A stretch of 64,000 bases of DNA from Tribonema minus (Eukaryota; Sar; Xanthophyceae; Tribonematales; Tribonemataceae), in the NCBI GenBank assembly GCA_017506865.1, contig JAFCMP010000168.1:558001-622000 (forward strand). Direction: 5' to 3'. The translations under genes were made by a program, and so were the position numbers. The notes beneath the pieces were generated by a model. The model was not told the origin of the DNA. It did not search any database and saw only the letters and a list, made by a program, of their open reading frames with translations. This document shows, one piece after another, positions 46,701 through 64,000 of this stretch. Position 1 is the stretch's first letter. The number at the start of each line of letters is the position of its first letter.

Positions 46701-46718
46701 GAGGCACCCACGGAGTAG
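37773..46718 (+). CDS. ANKRD13-type ankyrin / GPCR-chaperone protein
   Basis: Nine exons in phase: 37773-38285, 38506-38676, 39466-39654, 40515-40604, 41832-41987, 42724-42764, 43450-43675, 44380-44691 and 45483-46718, totalling about 977 aa. Residues 1-171 are disordered. Exons 2-3 carry ankyrin repeats (LHRAAFRGDLAEVRRLLGKR, RDHRGNTPLFVAIKRGHSAV). Exons 3-9 follow the GPCR-chaperone domain: VPGLLAALAAMP, DFHIEMHWRFGADNLLAPLV, VWKRGSWLRVDSTISGY, CGFPLSLDHILPVLQ and GFPLRLSLPLYLGVFAEVSF. In animals ANKRD13 proteins bind ubiquitinated cargo at endosomes; the role here is inferred from family only. The last 300 residues are Ala, then Ser/Gly/Ala low complexity. Intron 8 has a GC donor (CAG|GCGAGC at 44691). 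Introns 3-5 carry junction copies. Confidence 0.85.
39645..40335 (+). repeat. Seven or eight copies of the exon 3 donor
   Basis: The junction ATGCCG|GTGCGTGTG with CTGTCTGCCG (39649-39676) recurs at about 39752, 39838, 39885, 39960, 40077, 40191 and 40290 (CGTGTGACTCTCCGCC, CGTGACTCTTCAC), period about 80-120 bp. Spacers share AACTGTGAAGTT, TTGCGCCTTG and CAGTAGCTGG. Confidence 0.85.
40590..40905 (+). repeat. Copies of the exon 4 donor
   Basis: GCCTTCGGACACCTACAAGGTAC (true, 40586-40608) recurs as ACCCTCGGACGCGTACAAGG (40637-40660) and as GTGGCGCCTTCAGATACCTACAAGG (40861-40889). An interspersed repeat (40692-40808) has landed between the copies. Confidence 0.8.
40692..40808 (+). repeat. Interspersed repeat, copy B
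   Basis: Near-identical to 20137-20251, ending GCGAGAATTCATAAAAAGTAC. It lies in intron 4 of the ANKRD13-like gene, between two decayed donor copies, so it inserted after or during the duplication process. Confidence 0.85.
41500..41860 (+). repeat. Three copies of the exon 5 acceptor
   Basis: CGTGCGTCGCG, a spacer, then AG|TTGTGGAAGCGCGGG occurs at 41505-41552 and 41661-41711, and the true acceptor at 41788-41850 has AACAG|GTGTGGAAGCGCGGG. Each copy is followed by TCGTGGCTGCG or a decayed form. A pure-C tract is present only before the true acceptor. Confidence 0.85.
41898..42215 (+). repeat. Exon 5 3' part duplicated with its donor
   Basis: 42060-42165 repeats 41893-41993 (about 93% by eye), covering codons LRVVRGDVSLLLQGA to HGKRK and the donor AAG|GTGCGT. 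Both copies are followed by TTAGGG runs (42024-42050, 42178-42215). The second copy keeps an open frame. Confidence 0.9.
44123..44189 (-). repeat. Interspersed repeat, copy E (partial)
   Basis: The reverse complement reads CAAGCTCGACATCGATCATG, then GCTTTTTCGCGCCCTCAGCG, matching the 3' half of copies A and B. Confidence 0.7.
44332..44379 (+). promoter_or_regulatory. Pure-C polypyrimidine tract before a 3' splice site
   Basis: Two C-runs (44332-44346, 44353-44374) end in TCCAG|GTC. Comparable coding-strand C-tracts precede acceptors at 319, 4819 (-), 30989 (-), 36024 (-), 39466, 41832, 45483 and 50396 (-), plus a longer-range one before 63295. They occupy the place of a polypyrimidine tract. 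Confidence 0.75.
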
Positions 46719-48186
46719 ACTATGTACAGGAGTAGGGTGCGTGCACTACCGCTCCGCAGCAAATTGTTTCCGGCAGCGAAGTGTGATTTTGAAGTTGTAC
46801 ATTTCATGGTGGGCGGCGCGCACGCGTGCGCGGCCGTGCCGGCACGCCCCGAGCACATGCAATTTTGTTTGCCTTCCTTTGTCGAAAAGAACGCCCCCCC
46901 CCCCCCCCCCCCCCTTGTTGGCCCACATGAGCGCGACTGGCGATCAGTCCAGCCTTAGAACCCCCCCTGCGCCGCACACGGCGAGAAGGGTCTTCAGCAC
47001 CCGCATTCGAATCTCAGGCTGCACACACGGGGTGCTGTGACTGGGCCACGTGCTTGGCCGCACCTTACAGATGTACACACCGCGCCCGCGGCAGGTTCAG
47101 AGCCTGGCCGCCGCATGCTCTGTGTTTTTTGCAGTGCTGCTGCATCGCTGCGGAAGCCGCGCGGCGCTGCCCTTCAGGTCCCGCAGTGGCCGTCCCTCAC
47201 TGGCAGCATGGATGTATTACTGATTCGCGAAGGACCTCTGTGAGTTGAGCTTTTAATGCTTCTGGTGCGCTGCCATGTGTACAGGTCATGAATGCTAATA
47301 GGGCTTGCACTGTTCCTGCCTGGCAATGCATTGCGGTAGCATAAAAATTGCATGTCAGGTATGGCGGCAATGTGCACTCCAAACAATTGCTTGTGGAGCC
47401 ATGAGTGGCACGCACGCTTGTTGACAGAACGGTGATGTTGTCGTGCAAGCAGTCAACATCAGCATGAGGGGGTATGGTCAACAATGTTGGTGCTGCAGCT
47501 CTGACACACCATGATTTTCACCATGTGCACTGAACCAGTCAGCGCCACAGGGCCTCAGTAGGCACAACCTTGAGTTCTTCCTCTGTAGAGGCTTGTCGAC
47601 CACGTGCACCACAGCCGCACGCATGCTGCAACTGACTGAGGTGTGAGTTCTGGGTGACAAAGAGCGAAGCAAATGCTTCAGCATTGCTTCGACGAAAGCA
47701 GAAGCTGGCAATCAATGCGCACATGACACTGCTTTTAAATAGATGGACTGCGGGTTGATGACACTTTGGTTGACCGTTCTCATTCATTTCACATGTGATT
47801 TAGACAGCTGTTGACAAAGAAGTAGATGGCCGAATGAAGCTATGTGATGTGCTCTGTATTGCCCTGTGCGTGGTGCCATTGTCTGCGCGCAATGCTGCGC
47901 GTGGTCACGCCAATTCTGACGACGACCGGTCTGTGCCGAACGCAGCGGCACAAGCCGTCCCAAAAAACAGCTGGAGCCACTGCATGACTAGCAGATGCGC
48001 AAAGCGGCCCTGCTGATCCTGCTGGGCCGCTGGCCACTGGTTGATCATCATCACCATCTGCCCCAGGCGGCTCCAGGGGTAGCCCTAACCCCCCCTAGCC
48101 CTAATCCTAACCCTATACCCAAACAGAGGGTGGTGCAGTGCACTCTGTGCACATGTCGGAGGCCTGTTGCATGCTGGCGGCCAAAA
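46719..48186. other. Intergenic, no supported gene
   Basis: 3' flanks of two convergent genes. It contains a C-tract (46890-46913) and telomere-like CCCTAA runs at 48083-48118. A 60-codon frame at 47834 starts with a hydrophobic stretch (MKLCDVLCIALCVVPLSA) but has no other support. Confidence 0.6.
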
Positions 48187-51100
48187 TCAGCTTTCATCGC
48201 CGTCGCCGTTGACCCAGTTTGAGTCCTTCTCGACGACGATGAGGAAATCCCTGGCGCACACAAGGAGAAACAAAATCAAACAGCAACAGGTGGTCAGAAG
48301 CGCCTGACATGAAAGTGGGCAACTCAGTTGAAACAGTCAAGGGCTTCTCAGGTTCATGAACGCGTGTCTGAAGTTCATGGCTGAAACTGCACCGCTGCAC
48401 TTGGGCACACCTTCTTCACCAAACTGAGGTGCTGTTGACATGACGTTCTTGACGATCTTCTGAGTCGTTTCCATATACAGTACTCTGACATCACCTTCAG
48501 GACTGTCCATCCTTGCGTACGAGCGATATCGGGTGGCAGCCTAAAGGGTACAAGGGCCGAAGCACCAGGCTAAACGACGCCTTCTTTCATCTACAGTTTC
48601 GTGTGCGCGCAGATCTGTCCTGCTGGACCCAGCAGACAACATACATACAATACATGCTTTCAAAGGTGCCCGCCAGCTATCGCCGCTGCTGCAGCTGTGC
48701 CAAACACCCGATGTGTGATTCAGCCACGCTGCCAGCCTACCCGGGGGCTTGCAGAATGTACCCATTCTATGCCCGGTCCCTTTATGCACACGGACTTCAC
48801 GCCCACCTGTTGTAGTAGATGTGGTCGGTGGTGCATACATACATGCATACATGCATGCAGACTTCAAATCCCCTTCTGTTGTAGTAGACGTTGTCGGTGG
48901 TGCATACAGTGCGAGGTGTCATCCGGCCATGCTGCCAACTCACCCGGGGGCTCATGAAATGTGCCCATTTTCAGCCTGGTCCCTTTATGCACACGGACTT
49001 CACGCCCACCTGTTGTAGCAGACGTTGTCGGTGGTGCACGCATACATACATACACGCATGCAGGCTTACCTGTTGTAGCAGACGTGGTCGGTGGTGCATA
49101 CATACATGCATACATGCATGCAGACTCTACATACATACATACGTGCATACAGACGTCACGCCCACCTGTTGTAGTAGACGTTGTCGGTGGTGCCCTCTGG
49201 AGGGCCCTCTCTGACGATGCGCAGGCCCGCCTTGGCCACGATAAATCGCACCATCTGCAGCAGGCGCGAGGCGTCACGTTGCCGCCGCCAACGTGAACAC
49301 TTGCATGTTTGTGAAAAGTGCGAGTACAATGTTAAAAAACAGTAATCAAAACCCATTGTTTTTCTAGTTTATTTGTGGCAAGATAAAATCACGTTAGCGA
49401 CGACTGCCCATGGTAGGCAAGAGAGACGCCAAAGTGCGGTGCAATCAAATCCGTGGCCTTCTGGCCGGCAGCGGTTTTGCGAACTGCGCAGCATATCAGG
49501 CACGTGTTTAAGGCTGTATACGATGACCTGCAGTGGCATCAGCATTCATTGCATTCGAGAACCTGTGTTCAAGGAAGTACAAACGGTGGTTTTGCAGCCT
49601 GGTGCACCAGAGCTTAGGGAGTGGCAGTCAACGGCCTCCGGGTTGACCTCAGCCCTTGCGCAACATGACGGCCGCCGTTTGTCACGGCAGTGCTGTAGCA
49701 ATGCCGTGGCGCGTTGGTCGCATGATGCCCAGATTGCCCTACGAAGTATCCAGCACAAACTGCGGTAAAGCTGACGCTATCACGCCTGGGGTGCCTGGGT
49801 ACTACACTTCAACTTGAATCGCCGAAGTGGACGTGCCACACGCCAGCACCCCAACACGCAGCCCTTGCAACATGCCTCGCTCTGGCACTCCTGCCTCAAC
49901 GCGTGTGAACCGTGACAGCGGAGCGCCAAACGCAGCACCTTTCCGACGCACCCCATCCGCCCAGGGTAGGCATCCATATGAAGGTATGCACACTCGCATC
50001 CACACACGTAGGCACTCGCGCGCACAAACACTCGCACACACTTAAATACAGATACTCAGATGCAAAACCATGCTCGCACTCTCACACACAAGCAGGCGCG
50101 CGCGCACGCACGCACTCGCGCACGCACGCGCGCACGCACGCGCGCACACGCACACCATGCACAGACGCTCAAATGCAAATACCAGCGCAACGTGCTCTCA
50201 CCTCTGGACACATGAAGTAGAAGCCCCCAACGGTGAACTTGGACTGGCGCGCAAAGCGCTCCCAGCCGAGGCGGCTGCAGACGCTGGCGAACGACAGGAA
50301 CGCGCGCCCGCGCTCTGTCAGGCAGCGCCGCACCTCGCGCAGGTAGCGCCAGGACACGTGCAGGTCGACGTGGACGAGGACGTCAAAGCAGTACAGCTGG
50401 GGGGACGGGCGGCGCGGGGGGGGCGGGGGGGGGGGGGGGGGTCATTTAGTCGGGTGTGCGTTTGATGGGAGGCGCGCGTAAATGAAGGGGGGGGAGGGTG
50501 GGGTTGGTCAGGTCAAGCTGCATGTGACGGGGGCGCAGGTCGAAAGACATTTATCATAATAGAAGACGTTGCAGCAGCGCAGCTGGGGAGGGGGTGAGAG
50601 GGGGGCCCGGAGGGTGGGGGGGGGGGTTAAGGGAAAACAGGGGTGTGGAGGCACAGATAGGGCTGGTCAATTCAAGCTATGTGTGCAATGAGGGGCGGGG
50701 GCGGCAGGGGGGAGGGCAGTAGAGCCGGTGCCTTTCATAATTGCAAGTGGCGAGCCGCCGATTGAACAGCAAGCATATCCGCGCGATCGTCCACGGGCGA
50801 GTGTCGTGGCTGAAATCTGGGCCAGTTCGGCGCGTACGCTGACGGATGCGACACACGCATTCACGACGAAATGGCATGAACCCATTGGCATCCGCAGGCG
50901 AGGCTACACAAAAACTCCAAATGCCGCCGCGCAGGCACCCCGAATGCGCCTAACCCTACCCTTAACCCTAACCCTAACCCTAACCCTAAGCCACTGATGC
51001 CGCACGACCTAATCAACAACAACAACGCCCGCGCACTCACAAAGTCGTAGGAGTCTGCGGCTGCGGCGGGCAGGGCCGGCGCCGTCAGCAGCTGCAGCGT

Positions 51101-53434
51101 CGCGTTGCGCGCGCCCGCCGCTTTGAGCGCCGCCGCGCACCGCGTCAGCATCTGGGGGCTGCGGCGATAGAGCGGCATGGGTATGTTGGTATCAGAGGCG
51201 CTTGCGTAGGGGTATGTAGGGTGTGTCAGGCAGCGCGCCTGTCAAGCTGACCCCCATCGTAATGCTGGGTGGGGGAAGTTTGGAGCTTGTGGCGCGGGGC
51301 GCAGACAAGTGTTGAAGTAAAACTTGAGGGGCATGGCACACATCAAATCTAGGCATCTCTTGAGGCAGCCCGCCTGACGCCAGCGTCATGTCCTCGGTGA
51401 TATCGTGGGTCGCTGTTGTTGACAACCGTCATTGCGCGCGGTGAACTGCAGAGTGGCCTCTGGCATTCAGTTGCCATGCACGGCACCATCTGTTCAAGTA
51501 TGACCATGGCACAGCAAAAAAGGGGGGTTGGCTGCGTTTTGTAGCACTTCCTCTGGTGCCCTCCTCCGCGTACGGCAATAATGCATACCAATCATACACA
51601 TGCATACCCAGAAGCTCGCCCAACGGCAAGCGTGCCCTGGTCCGTCGAATGGCTGTGCAACGCACCTTATGTCGTAGCAGTCCAGGTTGGACACGTGCGG
51701 GTACACCTGTACTGCGACGCGCCCGCCGCCGCACCCCAGCTCCGCCGCTCTGCTGTCCGGGTTCAAGTACGGCTGTAGCAGCGAATTGGACAGACAGATG
51801 GGGCCACGACGCGTCTTCAGTTTCCGCCAAATTAGAGGCGTAACGTCTTCGAGTACCAAAAAGAACCGTAGCGCACCCTGATGCCGCCAGTCGGTCAGCA
51901 TGACGCTTTTCATGACCAAGTTGTTGATGCACACGACAAAGCTAATCCAGTATGCTGCCTTGCCCGCCTACTGTCGACGCTGCACCAGTCGCCAGCAGCA
52001 GAGCGGCACTGATGACATGAATCATGACTCAAGACATGTCTGACGACCGTACCATTGTTGACATGACTCATGACTCAAGACATGACTCATGATCATACCA
52101 TGCCAGCATGAGTCACCACGCGCTGATGTACTCCTTGACAGTTCTCGCTTGGGGTGCAAGAAAGCGCAGACGGCGCAAGTCCAGCTTGCTACCAGTATCT
52201 GCACGTATCTTGTGAGGACTTGGAGGTGTCGCAATGTCCGTTGACGATCCCTTCTAAACAAGGTCGCCAACTGACACATCCGCTCATTAGCTTCAGTCGA
52301 TGTAACGAGGCGTCCGCTCGCCCGTGCCAACGCCCGTCGGCGGCCGCCTCACGACGATGCCCCCGCCCCCCACCGCTGCCTGCCTCTTTGTGGTTTGCGC
52401 CTACCTGACGGCATACAGCAGCAACGTTCCCTGCGGAAATCATCAGTAGACAGGAACTCTGCGCATACGGCACCGCGACTCACCAGAATAAACTCCCGAA
52501 CTACTTGCATCAGCTCATCGGATGTGGACCACTCCTCCCCCACGCGCTCCAGTGCAATCCCCGCAGCGGCACTTGCACCGCCCTCACGATCACTAGCTGC
52601 GCCTGCGGATCCTGGTTCTGCACCTGCAGCAGTTGCGCTGGGCCCCCCGTCCCCCGGCCGCGACCCGCGCGCCATGTCCTGCACCCAGCTGTCGCGTGTG
52701 TGCGTGGCGGCGGGCGAGGGGGGCGAGTGAATGTGCGTCACGCCATATGGCTTTGGGGATGGGTGGCTCGTGTATGGGAGCATGTGTGGCAGTGGCGGGC
52801 ATGAGCTGAACAGCACTTGATTCCATGGTGTGTTCGCGAATGACTGCGCTGATTCCTTGGGTGTCCTCCTCACGCCTGTGTAACACAGGCAAAACAGGCA
52901 GGCCCGCAGCAGTTGAGTTGCGTTGCCAGCACTGGCGAGAATGTCCTTCATAAGAACCCACCACAACGCATCTGGATCCAGCAAACTGGCAGACTGCGAC
53001 ACGCTCAACCTGCAGTCTGCGACCTAACCTTACATGTACATCCAAAGGTTTAAGCGACCCTTTCGACAGTGTTTAGTGGTGCGCACCTGGCGTCCTGCGA
53101 CCATTCAGAAGCGTAAGCATCCCACAGCTTGCGATTGGTGTCCAAGTTTCCGGCATCTGGGTAGTACACAATGGCCTGGCCCAATGACTGCATTATGTCA
53201 CCAGGCAACAGGAGGGAGCAGCACGATTGTGAGTGCTGACTCGTCACGTCTACTTGTTGCTGCCTGACCATCGCCAAACATCAGCGTATACAGCGATGCT
53301 TTATAAATAACTCTGAATCTGCACACAATTGGCAGTACACAGGTATAGGTCCAGCTGACCTTGATGAGATTGGCGATCATGGGGCTGGCTGAGGCCTGCG
53401 CCCGCTCCGCGAGCTGCTCTTCCGCCTGCTCCAT
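48187..53434 (-). CDS. Class I SAM-dependent methyltransferase
   Basis: Eight exons fit in phase: 53434-53360, 53187-53087, 52688-52484, 51772-51666, 51158-51041, 50396-50202, 49254-49166 and 48250-48187 (TGA), giving 317 aa. N-terminal helices include DTNRKLWDAYASEWSQDA, followed by an Ala/Gly/Ser linker. SAM-binding motif I is AELGCGGGRVAVQVYP, then the acidic turn LDCYDIS, SYDFLYCFDVLVHVDLHVSW (motif II-IV region), RCLTERGRAFLSFASV and a C-terminal YYNRDFLIVVEKDSNW. The Rossmann-type fold is complete, so it is probably active; the substrate is unknown. There is no signal peptide. Introns 4 and 6 carry telomere-like and junction repeats. Head-to-head with the gene at 53690. Confidence 0.9.
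48797..49195 (-). repeat. Five copies of the methyltransferase exon 7 donor
   Basis: The plus-strand block CACGCCCACCTGTTGTAGTA + GACGTTGTCGGTGGTGC (true, 49158-49194) recurs at 48798-48833, 48869-48903 (lacking CACGCCCAC), 49002-49038 and 49066-49099. Each encodes TTDNVYYN and a donor AACAG|GT. Two copies sit in a larger 200-bp unit containing GGTCCCTTTATGCACACGGA. Spacers are ACATACATGCATACATGC microsatellite. Confidence 0.9.
50945..50995 (+). repeat. Interstitial telomere-like array
   Basis: About seven CCCTAA-type units (some CCCTACCCTTAA), 45 bp downstream of the methyltransferase exon 5 donor; TTAGGG on the coding strand. Confidence 0.9.
52125..52230 (-). repeat. Interspersed repeat, copy D
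   Basis: The reverse complement contains GTGCAGATACTGGTAGCAAG, CTGGACTTGCGCCGTCTGCG and CACCCCAAGCGAGAACTGTC, colinear with copy C (20477-20590) and more distantly with A and B. It lies in methyltransferase intron 3. Confidence 0.65.
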
Positions 53435-53689
53435 CGTTCAACCAGTCCTGGCTCTCGGCAGCGCACTGCAGGAGCTCCACGGCGGCGGTGGGCTTCCTTC
53501 CACAGACTGTGACTAACATCAACATCAACTTGAAGTTTGTGGGAAAAAGGAACTGTTTGCGGCACCGGTGGATCCACTGCATATATGGAGCGAAAATCTT
53601 CAACAGCTGCATGGTTGGTTGGTTCTGCTGCAGGTGTTGGCGATGGGTGGCGTTGATTGGGAGCTCAGAAGCAGTGACCAAATACGATA
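53435..53689. promoter_or_regulatory. Shared 5' region of methyltransferase and coiled-coil genes
   Basis: 255 bp separate two divergent ATGs. It contains AACATCAACTTGAAGTTTG (53521-53539), one of the recurring ACTTGAAGT motifs. No TATA box is clear. Confidence 0.5.
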
Positions 53690-63552
<9,863 letters not shown>

Positions 63553-64000
63553 GTGCGTGCGAGATGGCAACGGTCCGCCGCGCTGACGGCGTGTGTGCTT
63601 CCGCTGCCCGCGGCACACTGGCGCCAGCGCGCAGCCGTTTCATGTGCTGCGGTCGGGGGGCGCGGTGCAGCCGCCGCCGCCGCAGCAGCAGCAGCAGCAG
63701 CACCCCGTCCTCCTGCGCGTGCTCTCGCAGGTGCGCGTGGCACGGCAGCGCTCTTTCAGGGTTGGGTTTACTGTAGGTCTACAGGTGAACATTAGGGTTA
63801 GTCCCACATCAGTCATGTCGCAAGTTGCTTCTCGCTGCGCGCGCACGGAAGCACTGGCGCGCAGCAGCGTTCTTCACGCTGCGGCGAGTGATTTCATGAC
63901 GGCAGGCTGTTGAGGTACTCCTGCGGAGGCTGGCAACGACATCGCGCTCTTCCTTCCTGCCAACGGCTAACGGACCGCATGAAGCGACGCCCGATGCACC

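Noticed and set aside
47834..48016. 60-codon secreted Cys-containing peptide
   Set aside because: Only a hydrophobic start supports it; no neighbours, splice signals or family.
48798..49194. CRISPR-like regularly spaced repeats
   Set aside because: The repeats are degenerate copies of a splice junction in a eukaryotic intron; spacers are microsatellite and no cas genes are present.

Overview
This window is nuclear DNA from a eukaryotic alga. The genes have many GT-AG introns, the exons are GC-rich, and telomere-like CCCTAA/TTAGGG repeats are scattered through the introns. Two AT-rich patches are broken plastid DNA (psaA, rps17, rpoC2; rps1, psaB). Plastid-encoded rps17, rpoC2 and rps1 fit a red-lineage plastid. 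A Nudix gene starts with a signal peptide followed by an SSFVPT-type junction, as expected for a complex plastid. A haptophyte or ochrophyte is the best inference, haptophyte slightly preferred; the species cannot be named from sequence alone.

Layout, left to right. 319-2439 (+): 3' end of an ARP1/centractin-type actin-related protein, with a plastid DNA mosaic in its last intron. 4477-6345 (-): 3' part of an unrecognised gene. 7374-8538 (+): Cys/His-motif protein. 10257-11442 (+): putative plastid Nudix hydrolase. 12169-12398 (+): secreted LPMO-like first exon. 12915-19778 (+): unrecognised multi-exon gene with a decayed Copia retrotransposon in its last intron. 21449-29098 (-): complete SLY1/SCFD1 SM protein, 8 exons, 708 aa, with a hAT-like foldback element in intron 7. 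30639-32923 (-): TMEM205-like membrane protein, 4 exons. 35771-37434 (-): UBC12 (NEDD8 E2), 2 exons, head-to-head with 37773-46718 (+), a 9-exon ANKRD13-type ankyrin/GPCR-chaperone protein of 977 aa. 48187-53434 (-): 8-exon class I SAM methyltransferase, 317 aa, head-to-head with 53690->63552 (+), a coiled-coil protein running into a WD-like segment and probably leaving the window. For every gene given with an exon list, the codon phases at the stated junctions are consistent. The genes do not form one pathway; several are housekeeping functions (ER-Golgi fusion, neddylation, dynactin).

The most unusual feature is how the introns are built. Beside many exon-intron junctions the intron holds 1-7 decaying tandem copies of that same junction (exon edge, splice site and first intron bases), with periods of about 60-200 bp. 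The spacers often carry telomere-like repeats whose strand depends on which splice site they flank: mostly TTAGGG on the coding strand after donors and CCCTAAC on the coding strand before acceptors. Many 3' splice sites also have long pure-C tracts. CCCTAAC contains a CTAAC branch-point-like core, so these repeats may serve as splicing signals. A roughly 110-bp interspersed repeat family (at least 5 copies) and a 552-bp element with 20-bp perfect terminal inverted repeats are also described.
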